Positions 1-8,682 of a DNA stretch of 64,000 nucleotides are shown here, one piece after another. The notes under the pieces were generated by a model, which saw only the letters and a list, made by a program, of their open reading frames with translations, did not search any database and was not told the DNA's origin. Position 1 is the stretch's first letter. Each line of letters opens with the position of its first letter. The DNA comes from Salinarchaeum sp. Harcht-Bsk1 (GTDB taxonomy: Archaea; Halobacteriota; Halobacteria; Halobacteriales; Salinarchaeaceae): positions 2,499,014 through 2,563,013 of the forward strand of contig NC_021313.1 in the NCBI RefSeq assembly GCF_000403645.1, in the 5' to 3' direction. Position numbers and translations under genes: made by a program.

Positions 1-294
1 GACGTAGCCGACTCCCTTCGCCGTCGTTTGCCCGGGCTCGGACGCGAAGGCGTCCTGCACTCCGTCGTTGTCCGGGTCGGGGTACGCTTCGATCTTCGTC
101 CCGTTGTACCACTCCTGCCAGTCCACTTTGAGATCGAGCGATCCCGCGGCGAGGCTGTTCCCCTCGAACGCTTCGTCGTCGGTGAAGTACGCGCTCGTCC
201 CGAGCGCTGCCCCGGTAGCGGCGACGCCGATGCCGCCGAGTCCGCCGAGGACCGTCCGCCGTGACAGCTCGATCGTGGTGTCGTCGTCGGTCAT
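1..294 (-). CDS. SipW-type signal-peptide secreted protein (partial, runs off the window)
   Basis: Only the first 98 codons are present; the 3' part lies outside the window. The N terminus has a short charged stretch, an SRR pair near residues 11-13, a Gly/Ala-rich hydrophobic core and then ALGTSAYFTDDEAFEGN, followed by AGSLDLKVDW. This is the pattern of haloarchaeal SipW-dependent (TasA/CalY-like) exported proteins, so a cell-surface or secreted product is inferred. It is a paralogue of the next gene upstream on the same strand (ends at 391), sharing the same leader and the SLDL motif, with 96 bases between them. The ATG at 294 directly precedes the leader. The mature-domain function cannot be seen. 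Confidence 0.75.
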   Translation of the reverse strand, partial: MTDDDTTIELSRRTVLGGLGGIGVAATGAALGTSAYFTDDEAFEGNSLAAGSLDLKVDWQEWYNGTKIEAYPDPDNDGVQDAFASEPGQTTAKGVGYV

Positions 295-390
295 TGGTGA
301 TCCCTTCGTAGGGAAACCCACCGGCGGAGTCGAACCGCCGTGCTCCGAGTGGGCCGGTCGTTCGTCGGCGATTCCACTGCCGTGACGTTT

Positions 391-1755
391 CTACTGCCAG
401 TCGATCCCGACGAAGTCCTGGCCGTCGAAGTCACTCGTGGAGCCCTCGAACCGGAGGGTGCCCTCCACTGTCACCGTATTCGTCGCTGGAACGTTTTCGA
501 TGGCCAGGAATGTGAGCCCATCCGTGGCATCGATATTGTCAGGGTTGACTGAAGCTCCATTGAGATCGACCTCTTTCACCACGGTCGTCACATTTGCGTC
601 GCCGCTGGAGGCGGTCAGCGCGACATTGACCTCATTGGGGACACCACCCGGCCACTCCGGTTCTCCAGTGGACGCGCCATTCGCGGTCCCATCCGTGACG
701 TCGTTGTCGGTGACGGTCTCTCCGTTGACGGTGAGCGAGGCGGTTTCAGCTACCGGATCGACCGTTGCGATGAAGTCCACATCGGTGTTGGCGGGGAACG
801 TATCGCCGGGATTCGATCCCCACAACGTGGTGTTTTCGACGCCACCGCTGTCGCCATGAATTTGTATCTCGCCGCGACCCGATCCTGCCCGTGACAGGGC
901 CTGCATCGAGAACGCCTTGTTATAGGAAATCTCGGAGAAGTCACCGGTGCCTACGGTTCCCTGGGGCAAACACGGGTTGTTCGTGCCGTCGTTGTGGCGG
1001 CACTGCTGCGCGTAGAACTCGAGGTCGAACTCGAGGGTGTCCGTCTGGATCTCGTTCCCGACGCTGGTGGGAATTTCCCAGTCGATGCACACACAGGGAC
1101 TCTCCCACTCCGATCCGGTGCCGCTGAAGCACTCCTGGTTGCCGGGTTCGAAGAAGCCGCCGTTCTCGCCGTCCTGGACCCGACCGTGGCCGTCCAGTGG
1201 GACGCCGGTACGGATCCGGGCGAGGAACTCCGCGAGCGTTCCGCTCCAGACCGCGTTGCAGTCGGAGACGGAATCTGGTCCGAACCCGCCGTCGTTGTTC
1301 TCCTCGATCTCGCAGTACTTGACCGTGAGCTGGATGCTCTCGGCGAGTTCGCCCTGCCCGTTGTTGTCTCTGGGCTCGGGCTCTGTGTAGCCGTTCTCGA
1401 AGTTGGCGGTCATCTGGCCGCAGAGCCAGAGGTAGGCCGGGTTCGTCTCGATGCGGGGACAGAAGGCGAGCAGACCGCTATCGCCCGGCTTCACGTCGTC
1501 GAGCTCGGCGGTGACGGCGTTGCCGTCGGCCGTGCCGGAGACGAGACCAGTGCCGGCCCGCCCCTGGTTCCAGTACGAGTAGTAGTCGACCAGCAGGTCG
1601 AGGGATCCGGCCGTGATGACGTTGTCTTCGAACGATTCCTCGTCTGTGAAGTACGCGCTCGTCCCGACGGCAGCACCCGCGGACGCGACGCCGATGGCGC
1701 CGAGTCCGCCGAGCACCCGTCGTCGGGTCAGATTGACGGTCTCTTTGTCGGTCAT
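391..1755 (-). CDS. SipW-type signal-peptide secreted protein (TasA/CalY-like)
   Basis: A 454-residue exported protein. The start at 1755 is chosen because it places the leader (MTDKETVNLTRRRVLGGLG, then a Gly/Ala core and GTSAYFTDEESF) at the N terminus; the reading frame stays open upstream but has no leader-like sequence. After the leader comes the AGSLDLLVDY motif, then a long acidic, Thr/Asp/Gly-rich extracellular region with several Cys residues (CPRIETN, WLCGQ, CVCIDW, QQCRHND) that could form disulfides or bind metal. The family is cleaved by SipW-type signal peptidases and is often assembled into surface layers or fibres. It lies just upstream of a paralogue on the same strand, so co-transcription is likely. 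The exact role is unknown. Confidence 0.8.
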   Translation of the reverse strand: MTDKETVNLTRRRVLGGLGAIGVASAGAAVGTSAYFTDEESFEDNVITAGSLDLLVDYYSYWNQGRAGTGLVSGTADGNAVTAELDDVKPGDSGLLAFCPRIETNPAYLWLCGQMTANFENGYTEPEPRDNNGQGELAESIQLTVKYCEIEENNDGGFGPDSVSDCNAVWSGTLAEFLARIRTGVPLDGHGRVQDGENGGFFEPGNQECFSGTGSEWESPCVCIDWEIPTSVGNEIQTDTLEFDLEFYAQQCRHNDGTNNPCLPQGTVGTGDFSEISYNKAFSMQALSRAGSGRGEIQIHGDSGGVENTTLWGSNPGDTFPANTDVDFIATVDPVAETASLTVNGETVTDNDVTDGTANGASTGEPEWPGGVPNEVNVALTASSGDANVTTVVKEVDLNGASVNPDNIDATDGLTFLAIENVPATNTVTVEGTLRFEGSTSDFDGQDFVGIDWQ

Positions 1756-1773
1756 GGTTGGCCCCGATCGAGA

Positions 1774-1814
1774 CCGGAACGGTCGGTTCCGGCCGTCGGG
1801 TTGGATCGTCCAAC
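1774..1814. promoter_or_regulatory. Two perfect inverted repeats in the leader of the SipW-type gene
   Basis: CCGGAAC-5 nt-GTTCCGG at 1774-1792 and GTTGGA-TCG-TCCAAC at 1800-1814 lie 19-59 bases upstream of the ATG at 1755. They could be operator half-sites or leader hairpins. This is a sequence observation only; no regulator is identified. Confidence 0.35.
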
Positions 1815-1915
1815 GGAGGACACCACCTTTGTTACACGATCTGATCCACGGACCGAACCCGTCGTTCGACGCGGCCTCGCGAGTCCGAACGTCGCGTTCG
1901 GCGACCGTCGATTGG

Positions 1916-1934
1916 GTCGAACGGACCGTTCGAC
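1916..1934. promoter_or_regulatory. Perfect 19-base palindrome, candidate operator
   Basis: GTCGAACGG-A-CCGTTCGAC: 9-base arms around one central base in the middle of a divergent intergenic region. A dimeric regulator site is a reasonable guess; no factor is known. Confidence 0.35.
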
Positions 1935-2381
1935 GAGCGCATCGACGGGTGAACGGCCGATTCACCGAGCTGGATGCGTCCCTCTGTCCAGGGTTGTCAC
2001 GGGCTACGGGCGGCTACGGGCGCACCCGCTCCCCGACGCACTCCCACGAATAGGGCTGTCGGCACGTCACCCCGATCGCAGGTCCGCCTCGAACGGTCGG
2101 AAGCAGTACCGTCGTCGTCCAGGTGGCATCGACCCGCTCGGGCCGTCGGCGGATCCGTCCAACAGCCTTCTGGCGACATCGCGGTCCTCGGACGGACGGT
2201 TCCTGGTAACCGCAGTACTCATAGTGGAACGAAGCAGGCGTCTACGACGGGCGTAGTCGGATCGTACTGATAGGGGACCACTGATATGGGGCCACTGGGG
2301 TGGGAGGGAGACCGGGCCGCCGCGTGCAGGTTCGCGTTCTCCGTCGAGGACCGCCGCTCCAGTAGCCCAGGTACCACACGG

Positions 2382-2912
2382 ATGTTCCGAACGTCGACGA
2401 TCCCCGAAGCCGAGATCTACGAGGTGCTGGCGAACGATCGCCGTCGCGCGACGCTCCGCGCGCTTGCGCGGTCCTCCGAGGACCGCGGGATCCCGCTCTC
2501 GGATCTCGCCACGGCGGTCGCCGAACGCGAGACGGGAGCGTCGCCACCGCCGGCCGCCGCCAGGGAGAGCGTGTACAACTCGCTCCACCAGACGCATCTC
2601 CCGATGCTCGACGAACTCGAGATCGTCCGGTACGATCACGACGCGCGGACAGTCTACCGGCGGGACCGGGTCCGCGACGTCGAGCGGTACATGGAGGTCG
2701 TCTCGGCGCTCGGGATCAGCTGGAGTGAGCTCTACCGCACGCTTGGCGTCTGCTCACTCGGGCTCGTGACGACCGCGCTCGCTGGCGTCGACCCGGTGGC
2801 GGGCGTCGACCCGCTGCTCTGGGCGATCGCGTCGCTGGTGACCTTCGCCGTCGCGATCGCAGCCCAGTTGTGGTCGAACCGGCGGTACGTCCGGCGCGGG
2901 CGCTCCGGGTAA
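2382..2912 (+). CDS. DUF7344-type winged-helix protein with C-terminal membrane segments
   Basis: A 176-residue protein starting at MFRTSTIPEAEIYEVL. Residues 8-105 look like the haloarchaeal DUF7344 winged helix: NDRRRATLRAL, then LSDLATAVAERE, then a LHQTHLPMLDELEIVRYD recognition/wing segment and a VYRRDRV tail. The last third has two hydrophobic stretches (LGVCSLGLVTTALAG and LLWAIASLVTFAVAIAA) ending in a basic NRRYVRRGR tail, so it is probably a membrane-anchored transcription regulator. The ATG at 2382 is preferred over an in-frame upstream start at 2286, which adds 32 residues unlike the family. A soluble paralogue lies at 25522. Confidence 0.75.
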   Translation: MFRTSTIPEAEIYEVLANDRRRATLRALARSSEDRGIPLSDLATAVAERETGASPPPAAARESVYNSLHQTHLPMLDELEIVRYDHDARTVYRRDRVRDVERYMEVVSALGISWSELYRTLGVCSLGLVTTALAGVDPVAGVDPLLWAIASLVTFAVAIAAQLWSNRRYVRRGRSG

Positions 2913-2991
2913 CCGGGCTCACTGCAACCGGAATCCCCAGGGAGCACCTGACCGAGGTTGTCACCGTTCGAACGAAGGTGAGCAGCAGCGT

Positions 2992-4023
2992 TCACAGCAC
3001 GACGCGCTCCACGTCCGCGTGCCCAGCGCGCCGGACGACGGCCCGCACGGGGTCCTTCGCACCCGCGAGGTTGTCGGTGTCGCCGTCGAGCACGCACAGC
3101 TTCGCCGGTCGGCCTGCCTCGAGCACGCCCCAGTCGAGGCCCGCGATCTCCGCCCCGCGGTAGGTCGCCATCGCGAGCACCTCGGCGCTGGGGAGACCGG
3201 TCCACTTCGCGGTGAACGCCATCTCCCGGAACATCGACGGCGAGTTGAGGAACACGTTGTCTGTGCCGAGCGCGACGGTGGTCCGCTCGGCGAGGTCGGC
3301 GATCGGTGGCAGCCCGACGTCGGTGACGAGGTTCGATCGCGGACAGACGACCACCGGCGTCTGGCGGTCGTCGAGTCGGTCGAGGTGGTCATCCGTCGCG
3401 TGGACCATGTGAACGAGGAAGTCGGGGTCGAGATCCATCGCGGGATCGACGTCGCTCGCGTCGACCTCGCCGGCGTGGATGCCGAAGGGCTTCCCAGCTT
3501 CGCGGGCTGCGGCGCGCTCGGCCTCGAAGTTCGCGTCGTTCGCGCCGGAGGCGCCGTAACCGTCGGCAGTATCGAGCACCTCGATCTCCTCCCGGCCCAT
3601 GATCACCGGCTCGAGGTCGACGCCCTCCGCGTCGGCGGCCGCCCGCAGCTGTTCGACGCCCGCGACGCCGCCTTCACGAAATTCGATGCATGCGCCCGTA
3701 CCGCCGGCCTGCATATACCGAAGGGAGCGTTCCATCGCCGCAATCAACTCCTCGGGGTCGGCCTGGCGGAGGAGTCGGTGTTTCAGTCCGTCCGGCGGTG
3801 CGACGAGTTCCTCGAGCGAGAGTCCCTCACCGGCCCCCTTGGCGATGGAGTCTCCGAGGTGCGTGTGAGCGTTGACGAACGCCGGCAGGACGATCCGGTC
3901 GGAATCGACGCCGTCGCTCGACGGCGCCTCCTCGATCGCGCTGATCTCGCCGTCCTCGACGTAGATGGTCCCCTCGACCGGTTCGAAGTCCCGTCCGCGC
4001 AGGATCGTCCCCGACAGCTCCAT
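2992..4023 (-). CDS. Amidohydrolase family protein (cytosine deaminase/chlorohydrolase-like)
   Basis: A 343-residue metal-dependent hydrolase. It has the short N-terminal beta domain (SGTILRGRDFEPVEGTIYVEDG), then the metal motif FVNAHTHLGDS near residues 50-60, GIHAGEVD for the third ligand, HMVHATDDHLDRL for the fourth, and GTDNVFLNSPS carrying the catalytic Asp, followed by a TIM-barrel end (MATYRGAEIAGLDWGVLEAGRPAKL). This set is typical of the ATZ/TRZ-guanine deaminase superfamily, which hydrolyses C-N bonds of purines, pyrimidines or triazines. The substrate cannot be assigned. It is a single gene on the minus strand, next to an aldo/keto reductase in the same direction. Confidence 0.85.
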   Translation of the reverse strand: MELSGTILRGRDFEPVEGTIYVEDGEISAIEEAPSSDGVDSDRIVLPAFVNAHTHLGDSIAKGAGEGLSLEELVAPPDGLKHRLLRQADPEELIAAMERSLRYMQAGGTGACIEFREGGVAGVEQLRAAADAEGVDLEPVIMGREEIEVLDTADGYGASGANDANFEAERAAAREAGKPFGIHAGEVDASDVDPAMDLDPDFLVHMVHATDDHLDRLDDRQTPVVVCPRSNLVTDVGLPPIADLAERTTVALGTDNVFLNSPSMFREMAFTAKWTGLPSAEVLAMATYRGAEIAGLDWGVLEAGRPAKLCVLDGDTDNLAGAKDPVRAVVRRAGHADVERVVL

Positions 4024-4145
4024 GCCCGCCCGTTCGGCGGCCGGTGCTTAGTACCCGACGCTCGCGGAGCTGCCCGCTGTGCCACGTCCCGTCGTCCCTC
4101 GCTCCGCTCGGTCCTTCCCTCGGTGCGTCGTTCGCCGGGTGCGCC

Positions 4146-5003
4146 CTACTCGCTCAGTCGCGCGTACTCCTCGTCCGTCAGTTCGATCTGACTGGCTGCC
4201 ACGTTCTGTTCGAGGTGTTCGACGCTGGAGGTGCCGGGGATCGGGAGGATCACCGGCGAGTGTTCGAGCAGCCACGCTAGCGCGATCTGCTGGGGCGTCG
4301 CGTCGTGGGCCTCGGCGACGTCGGCGACGACGGACTCCTTCGAACCGAGGTCGCCACCGCCGAGCGGGAACCACGGGATGAAGCCGATGCCGGCGTCTTC
4401 GCAGGCCTCGAGCACGGCCTCGTCCTCGCGGTTCCCGACGTTGTACTGGTTCTGGACGGTCGCGATCTCGACGACGTCCCGGGCCCGTTCGAGCTGCTCG
4501 ACGGAGACGTTGCTGAGTCCGATGTGCTCGACGAACCCGTCGTCTTTGAGTTCCGCGAACGTCTGGACGGCCTCCTCGAAGTCCACGTCGGGATCGGGCC
4601 GGTGGTACTGGTAGAGGTCGATCGTGTCGACGCCGAGCCGGTCCCGGCTGACGAGCACCTGATTCCGAACGTAGTCCGGATCGCCGTGCTTGAGCCACTC
4701 GCCGCCGGCTTCCCGAAGCAGACCGGCCTTGGTCGCGAGGACGACGTCGTCCTGGTCGTACTCGTCGTGGGCCTCGATGGCCTCGCGGAGGATGCGCTCG
4801 CTGACGCCGGGGCCGTAGGAGTCTGCAGTGTCGATCACGTCAACGCCGAGATCGAGTGCACGCTGGACCACCCGGCGGGCTTCGGCCTCGTCGTTTGGCC
4901 GGCCGATGATATTCTCGCCGGTCAGTCGCATCGCACCGAAGCCGAGCCGGTGGACGGTCAGGTCGCCGCCGATGTCGAACGTGCCGCTCTCGTTTGCTGG
5001 CAT
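4146..5003 (-). CDS. Aldo/keto reductase
   Basis: A 285-residue NADPH-dependent oxidoreductase of the AKR fold. The catalytic tetrad is visible: Asp and Tyr in DTADSYGPG, Lys in LATKAGLL and His in YQYHRPDPD. The family signature GIGFIPWFPLGGGDLG and the C-terminal PIPGTSSVEHLEQN cofactor loop are present. The start at 5003 (MPANESGTFDIGGDLTVHRLGFGAMRLTG) is preferred over one nine codons upstream because the family begins close to the LGFGAMRLTG strand. It probably reduces small aldehydes or ketones; the substrate is unknown. Confidence 0.88.
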   Translation of the reverse strand: MPANESGTFDIGGDLTVHRLGFGAMRLTGENIIGRPNDEAEARRVVQRALDLGVDVIDTADSYGPGVSERILREAIEAHDEYDQDDVVLATKAGLLREAGGEWLKHGDPDYVRNQVLVSRDRLGVDTIDLYQYHRPDPDVDFEEAVQTFAELKDDGFVEHIGLSNVSVEQLERARDVVEIATVQNQYNVGNREDEAVLEACEDAGIGFIPWFPLGGGDLGSKESVVADVAEAHDATPQQIALAWLLEHSPVILPIPGTSSVEHLEQNVAASQIELTDEEYARLSE

Positions 5004-5093
5004 GCATCGAGCTGCGTACGGCTGGGTCAAGGGGTTTTGCGTCGGCGAACCCCGGAACGTGCGTCGGCGAACCCCGGCCGAGGATGCTCTCCG

Positions 5094-6344
5094 CTACTCC
5101 TCGCCAGTGAACTCCGAGAGCGTCGCGGGATAGCCGCGGACCTCGGTGACGAGTACGTCGTCGACGTCGATGCCGAGCACGTCGACGGCGGCGGGCCCGA
5201 CGGCTTCGGTGCGTGTCTGGGGCGCGTAGACACCCAATCGCCCCTGGGAGTGCTGGGCGGCTCTGAGGGCCTCGACGAGCGGAGACTGCTCGGCGAGGGG
5301 TCGGACCTCGCCATTGACGACGACCCGGGAACTGCTCTCGGGCATCGAGGGTCGTTCGGGAACGTCGAGGATCACCGCCTCCTCGGGGACGCTGGCCTTC
5401 CGGGCGATCTGTCCCTCGAGTTCCCGGACGGTCTCGTGGTCGGCGTCGACGACGTGCTCCGGAACGTCTTCGAGTTCGGCCCAGACCGCCCGCTTGAACA
5501 GTTCCCGGTCGTCGAGGCGGCGCGCGTAGATGGCGGCGGGTTCGCAGTTCCGGAGCGCGACGAGCAGTTCGGGATCGTCCATCTCGCTGACGGCCTCGGC
5601 GTCGATCTCGCCCTCGTCGATGAGCGCTTCCGTTCCCCGCCGGAGCATCGACTTGCTGATCCGGGCGACGTGATGGCGGTAGACAGTCGGGTTCATCAGC
5701 GCCCGGGCGATCAGCAAGCTCTCCGCGGTCTGGACGTTGCCCTCCCCGAGCACGAGCCGATTGTCGCGGAAGGTTAGTTCGCGCACGAGTCGGCTGTGAT
5801 CGATCGTCCCGTAAGGAACGCCGGTGTGGTGGGCGTCCCGGACGAGGTAGTCCATCCGGTCGACGTCGAGTTCGCCGGAGACGAGCTGGCCGTAGCGACC
5901 CTCGCCGGCGACGAGGTCCGCGACCTCGGCGGGATCGACGTCGTACTCGCGGAGCACGTCGCCGACCTCGCCCGAATCGAGACGATCGTGGACCTCGTCG
6001 TGGTACGTCCCGGTCCGGCGGGCGAGCAACTCCTCGACGTTGTGTGAGAACGGCGCGTGGCCGACGTCGTGGAGTATGGCGGCGGCACGGACCCGCTTCG
6101 CGCGCTGCTGTCGAGCGGGGAGGTGAGCGAGCGCCCGGTCGGCGAGGTGATAGACGCCGAGGCTGTGCTCGAAGCGGGTGTGGTTCGCCGACGGGTAGAC
6201 CAGCGACACGGTTCCAAGCTGCGATATCCGGCGTAACCGCTGGAGGGCCGGCGTGTCGAGCAGGGCTCGGGCGATACCCTGCACGTCGATGTGGTCGTGG
6301 ACGCTGTCCTTGATCGTCTTCACTGGCGACAGATTCGTCGGCAT
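5094..6344 (-). CDS. HD-domain phosphohydrolase
   Basis: A 416-residue protein of the HD superfamily (COG1078 type). N-terminal signature IKDSVHDHIDV, then the family motif PSANHTRFEHSLGVYHLA (first His), ILHDVGHAPFSHNVEE (HD pair) and a later DRMDYLVRDAHHTGVPYG (Asp ligand). Relatives are dGTPase-like or nucleotide phosphohydrolases that need a divalent metal. The C-terminal third (about residues 290-416) is poorly conserved and may be regulatory. Nothing in the neighbourhood narrows the substrate. Confidence 0.88.
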   Translation of the reverse strand: MPTNLSPVKTIKDSVHDHIDVQGIARALLDTPALQRLRRISQLGTVSLVYPSANHTRFEHSLGVYHLADRALAHLPARQQRAKRVRAAAILHDVGHAPFSHNVEELLARRTGTYHDEVHDRLDSGEVGDVLREYDVDPAEVADLVAGEGRYGQLVSGELDVDRMDYLVRDAHHTGVPYGTIDHSRLVRELTFRDNRLVLGEGNVQTAESLLIARALMNPTVYRHHVARISKSMLRRGTEALIDEGEIDAEAVSEMDDPELLVALRNCEPAAIYARRLDDRELFKRAVWAELEDVPEHVVDADHETVRELEGQIARKASVPEEAVILDVPERPSMPESSSRVVVNGEVRPLAEQSPLVEALRAAQHSQGRLGVYAPQTRTEAVGPAAVDVLGIDVDDVLVTEVRGYPATLSEFTGEE

Positions 6345-6792
6345 CGTTCAAAAGGGTGTGCCGCGCGATTGCAGGGTAGGTCGTCATCGTCGGCGGCAGG
6401 AAGCACGGCGATCCGGCGGCAGGGAGGGTGACGATTGTGATCCGTCGGTCAGACTGGCAGGGCCGACTGGGTTCCGTTGGCCAGATTGACAGGGTCGATT
6501 GGGTTCCGATGGCCAAGCTGGTACGGCCAATTCCGAGCCGTCGGCGCTGGGTTCTGATCCGTCGGCAATGGGTTCCGAGCCGTCGGCAATGGGGAGTTTC
6601 CGGTCACTCGCACGAGCGAGGCCCGCCAGCGATGGCGAACCAGTTCGGCTGATTGCTTTCGACGATTGCCGATAGTAATACAGCATCGCTGCACCGCCGT
6701 CCCCCTCTTTTCACTGCCGATCTGGGTGGGACGGCCACCGGACGTAAGTAGGGGGTGCCCCAATTCCAGCACAACCCAGCGGTATCGCCACC
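6345..6792. other. Divergent intergenic region holding a degenerate tandem repeat
   Basis: 448 bases between the HD gene (minus) and the PAS-GAF gene (plus). The main content is the imperfect repeat array at 6450-6596, described separately. No convincing gene or RNA was seen. Confidence 0.5.
6450..6596. repeat. Degenerate tandem repeats (about 32-base and 21-base units)
   Basis: Two to three copies of a roughly 32-base unit containing GGGTTCCG(T/A)TGGC are followed by about three copies of a 21-base unit of the form TGGGTTC-GA-CCGTCGGCAA. The units share the GGGTTCCGA core, suggesting stepwise slippage expansion. They have no spacer structure, so this is not a CRISPR. Confidence 0.6.
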
Positions 6793-8643
6793 ATGCCAGA
6801 GCACCCGCCCGCCCGCTCCTCGCGCGTCTCTTCGCTCCTCGATCGCATGACCGAGGGCTTTCTCGCGATCGACGACCAGTGGCGGGTCGTCGAGTGCAAC
6901 GGCCACGCCGCCGCGTTGCTCGGGAGCGAGCGCGTGGACCTGCTCGGGGCGGAACTGTGGTCGGTGGCGCCAGACGTCGTCGAGACGACCTTCGCCGACC
7001 ACTGGCAGCGCGCGATGGCAGAGCGGGAGTCGATCGCTTTCGAGTCGTTCTGGCCCCATACCGAGACCTCCTATCGCGTCCGGGTCTACCCGACGGACGA
7101 CGGCGGCATCGAGGTGTACCTCCGTGACGTGGACGCCCGACTCCCCGACAGGGACGGTCCGCGCCACGCGACCGTCGTCGAAGCGGTGACCGACGGCGTC
7201 GTCGCGTTCGACGCCGAGGATCGCGTGGCGCTCGTCAACGACGCGATCACCGGACTGCTCGACGCGAGCCGGACGACCTTGCTCGGGACGAGTCTGGACG
7301 CGCTCTCGACGGCGACCAAGCTCACCGACGCCGACGTCCAGGCGCTCCGCTCGGGAATCGAGCACGTCCGGACGAGCGACGTGGACGATCACAGCCTGCA
7401 GCTCTCCCTGCCCGACACCGAGGGTCGCCCCGGCGTCGTCGAGGTCCGGCTCTCGCCACTGCCCGGAAACGACGATCGGGTCGCTGCCGTCATCCGGGAC
7501 GTGACCGAACGGCGCGATCACGAGCGGATCGTCCGCTCGCTCCACGCCGCTACGCGAGAGCTATTCCGCGCGGAGGACACGATCGGCGCCTGTGCGGCCG
7601 CCGTTCACACCGGGGCGGACCTGCTCGACCTCCAGATCAGCGGCATCTGGTTGCTCGACGAAGAACGCAACCGGCTCGAACCCGTCGCGGCCACCGCAGG
7701 CGCCCACGACGTCGTCGGTGGGCTGCCCGTCTTCGGCGACGGCGAAGGGCACGCCTGGACGGCCTACCAGCGTGACGAGGTGATGTCGTTCGACGACGTG
7801 ACCACGACGGCGGACCTCTACAACCCCGACACGCCGATCCGGAGCGAGCTGATCGTCCCGATTGGGAATCATGGCCTCCTCATGGCCGGCGACACGGAGA
7901 TCGGCCAGTTCGACGACACCGACGTCGAACTCGCCGAGATCCTCGCGGCCAACACCGAGGCAGTCCTCGATCGGCTGCAGCGCGAGCAGCTCCTCGAGGA
8001 GCGAGCGACCGAACTCGAACGCCAGAACGAGCGGCTCGCGTCGCTCGAAGGCGTCCTCTCCGGGCCGATCAGTGCGACGCTCGACGAGGTCGAGGAGACG
8101 TTCGACTCCGGCACGATCGAGGAGGCCCGCGACGCCGTGGATCGCGGCCGCCGACTCGTCGACGTCGCCGGGACGTACGCGAGCCGCCCGGACGCCACGA
8201 GCGCCCGCACCGGGCTCACGCTCGGTGAAACGCTAGAGACGGCCGTCCACGAGACGGAACGTCAGTCCCCGACCGTCGTCGTCAGCCACGACGGCACCCT
8301 CCGGGCCGACCACGATCACCTGCTCGAACTGTTCAGGGCGCTCGTTCGGAACGCGACGGAACGCGACGCCAGCGCGATCAGCCTGGGCGTCCTCCAGGCG
8401 ACGAGTTCGCGGGTTCGCCGCCTCTCGGGCTTCTACGTGGAGGACGACGGCGACGTGATCCCCCGACGGGTCCGCGATCCGCCCTTCGACCCGTACGCCG
8501 GCGACGTGACGGTCGGCCTCGAACTCGAACTCGCGCGCCTGCTCGCGCGGGATCACGGCTGGGAGTTGACCGCCGATCCGACACAGCACGGGATGCGCTT
8601 CGAGATCACCGACGTGACGACGCTCTCGCCGACGAAGGAGTGA
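6793..8643 (+). CDS. PAS-PAS-GAF sensor with degenerate histidine-kinase core
   Basis: A 616-residue soluble sensor. PAS domains lie at about residues 10-115 and 124-240 (ending VIRDVTERRDHE), a GAF domain at about 250-395 and a coiled linker LEERATELERQNERLASLE. The following dimerisation region (415-435, EGVLSGPISATLDEVE) aligns with a kinase H-box but has no His. The ATPase part keeps an N-box-like LVRNATER (N520) and FYVEDDGDVIP (549-556), but the Gly-rich lid is poor. It is therefore inferred to be a signalling adaptor or pseudokinase, not an active kinase. No partner response regulator is adjacent; the nearest, on the minus strand at 9544, is separated by a methyltransferase gene. Confidence 0.8.
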   Translation: MPEHPPARSSRVSSLLDRMTEGFLAIDDQWRVVECNGHAAALLGSERVDLLGAELWSVAPDVVETTFADHWQRAMAERESIAFESFWPHTETSYRVRVYPTDDGGIEVYLRDVDARLPDRDGPRHATVVEAVTDGVVAFDAEDRVALVNDAITGLLDASRTTLLGTSLDALSTATKLTDADVQALRSGIEHVRTSDVDDHSLQLSLPDTEGRPGVVEVRLSPLPGNDDRVAAVIRDVTERRDHERIVRSLHAATRELFRAEDTIGACAAAVHTGADLLDLQISGIWLLDEERNRLEPVAATAGAHDVVGGLPVFGDGEGHAWTAYQRDEVMSFDDVTTTADLYNPDTPIRSELIVPIGNHGLLMAGDTEIGQFDDTDVELAEILAANTEAVLDRLQREQLLEERATELERQNERLASLEGVLSGPISATLDEVEETFDSGTIEEARDAVDRGRRLVDVAGTYASRPDATSARTGLTLGETLETAVHETERQSPTVVVSHDGTLRADHDHLLELFRALVRNATERDASAISLGVLQATSSRVRRLSGFYVEDDGDVIPRRVRDPPFDPYAGDVTVGLELELARLLARDHGWELTADPTQHGMRFEITDVTTLSPTKE

Positions 8644-8682
8644 CTGCTGACTGTCGACGTTCTCCGATCCCGAGCCGATCGC

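Larger units (their letters stand above)
1756..2381. other. Divergent intergenic region with inverted repeats
   Basis: About 626 bases between the secreted-protein gene (minus) and the DUF7344 gene (plus). Open frames here are GC-driven and resemble nothing I recognise. It holds several perfect short inverted repeats (1774-1792, 1800-1814, 1916-1934) that are listed separately. No RNA gene was seen. Confidence 0.5.

Noticed and set aside
994-2256. Long plus-strand open frame (420 codons) across the SipW-type gene
   Set aside because: Antisense to a gene with a clear leader. Composition is the GC-rich shadow pattern and no motif is seen.
4305-6516. Long open frames of 490 (plus) and 558 (minus) codons over the aldo/keto reductase and HD genes
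   Set aside because: They overlap two genes with complete family motifs; the translations are Val/Asp/Arg-rich shadows.
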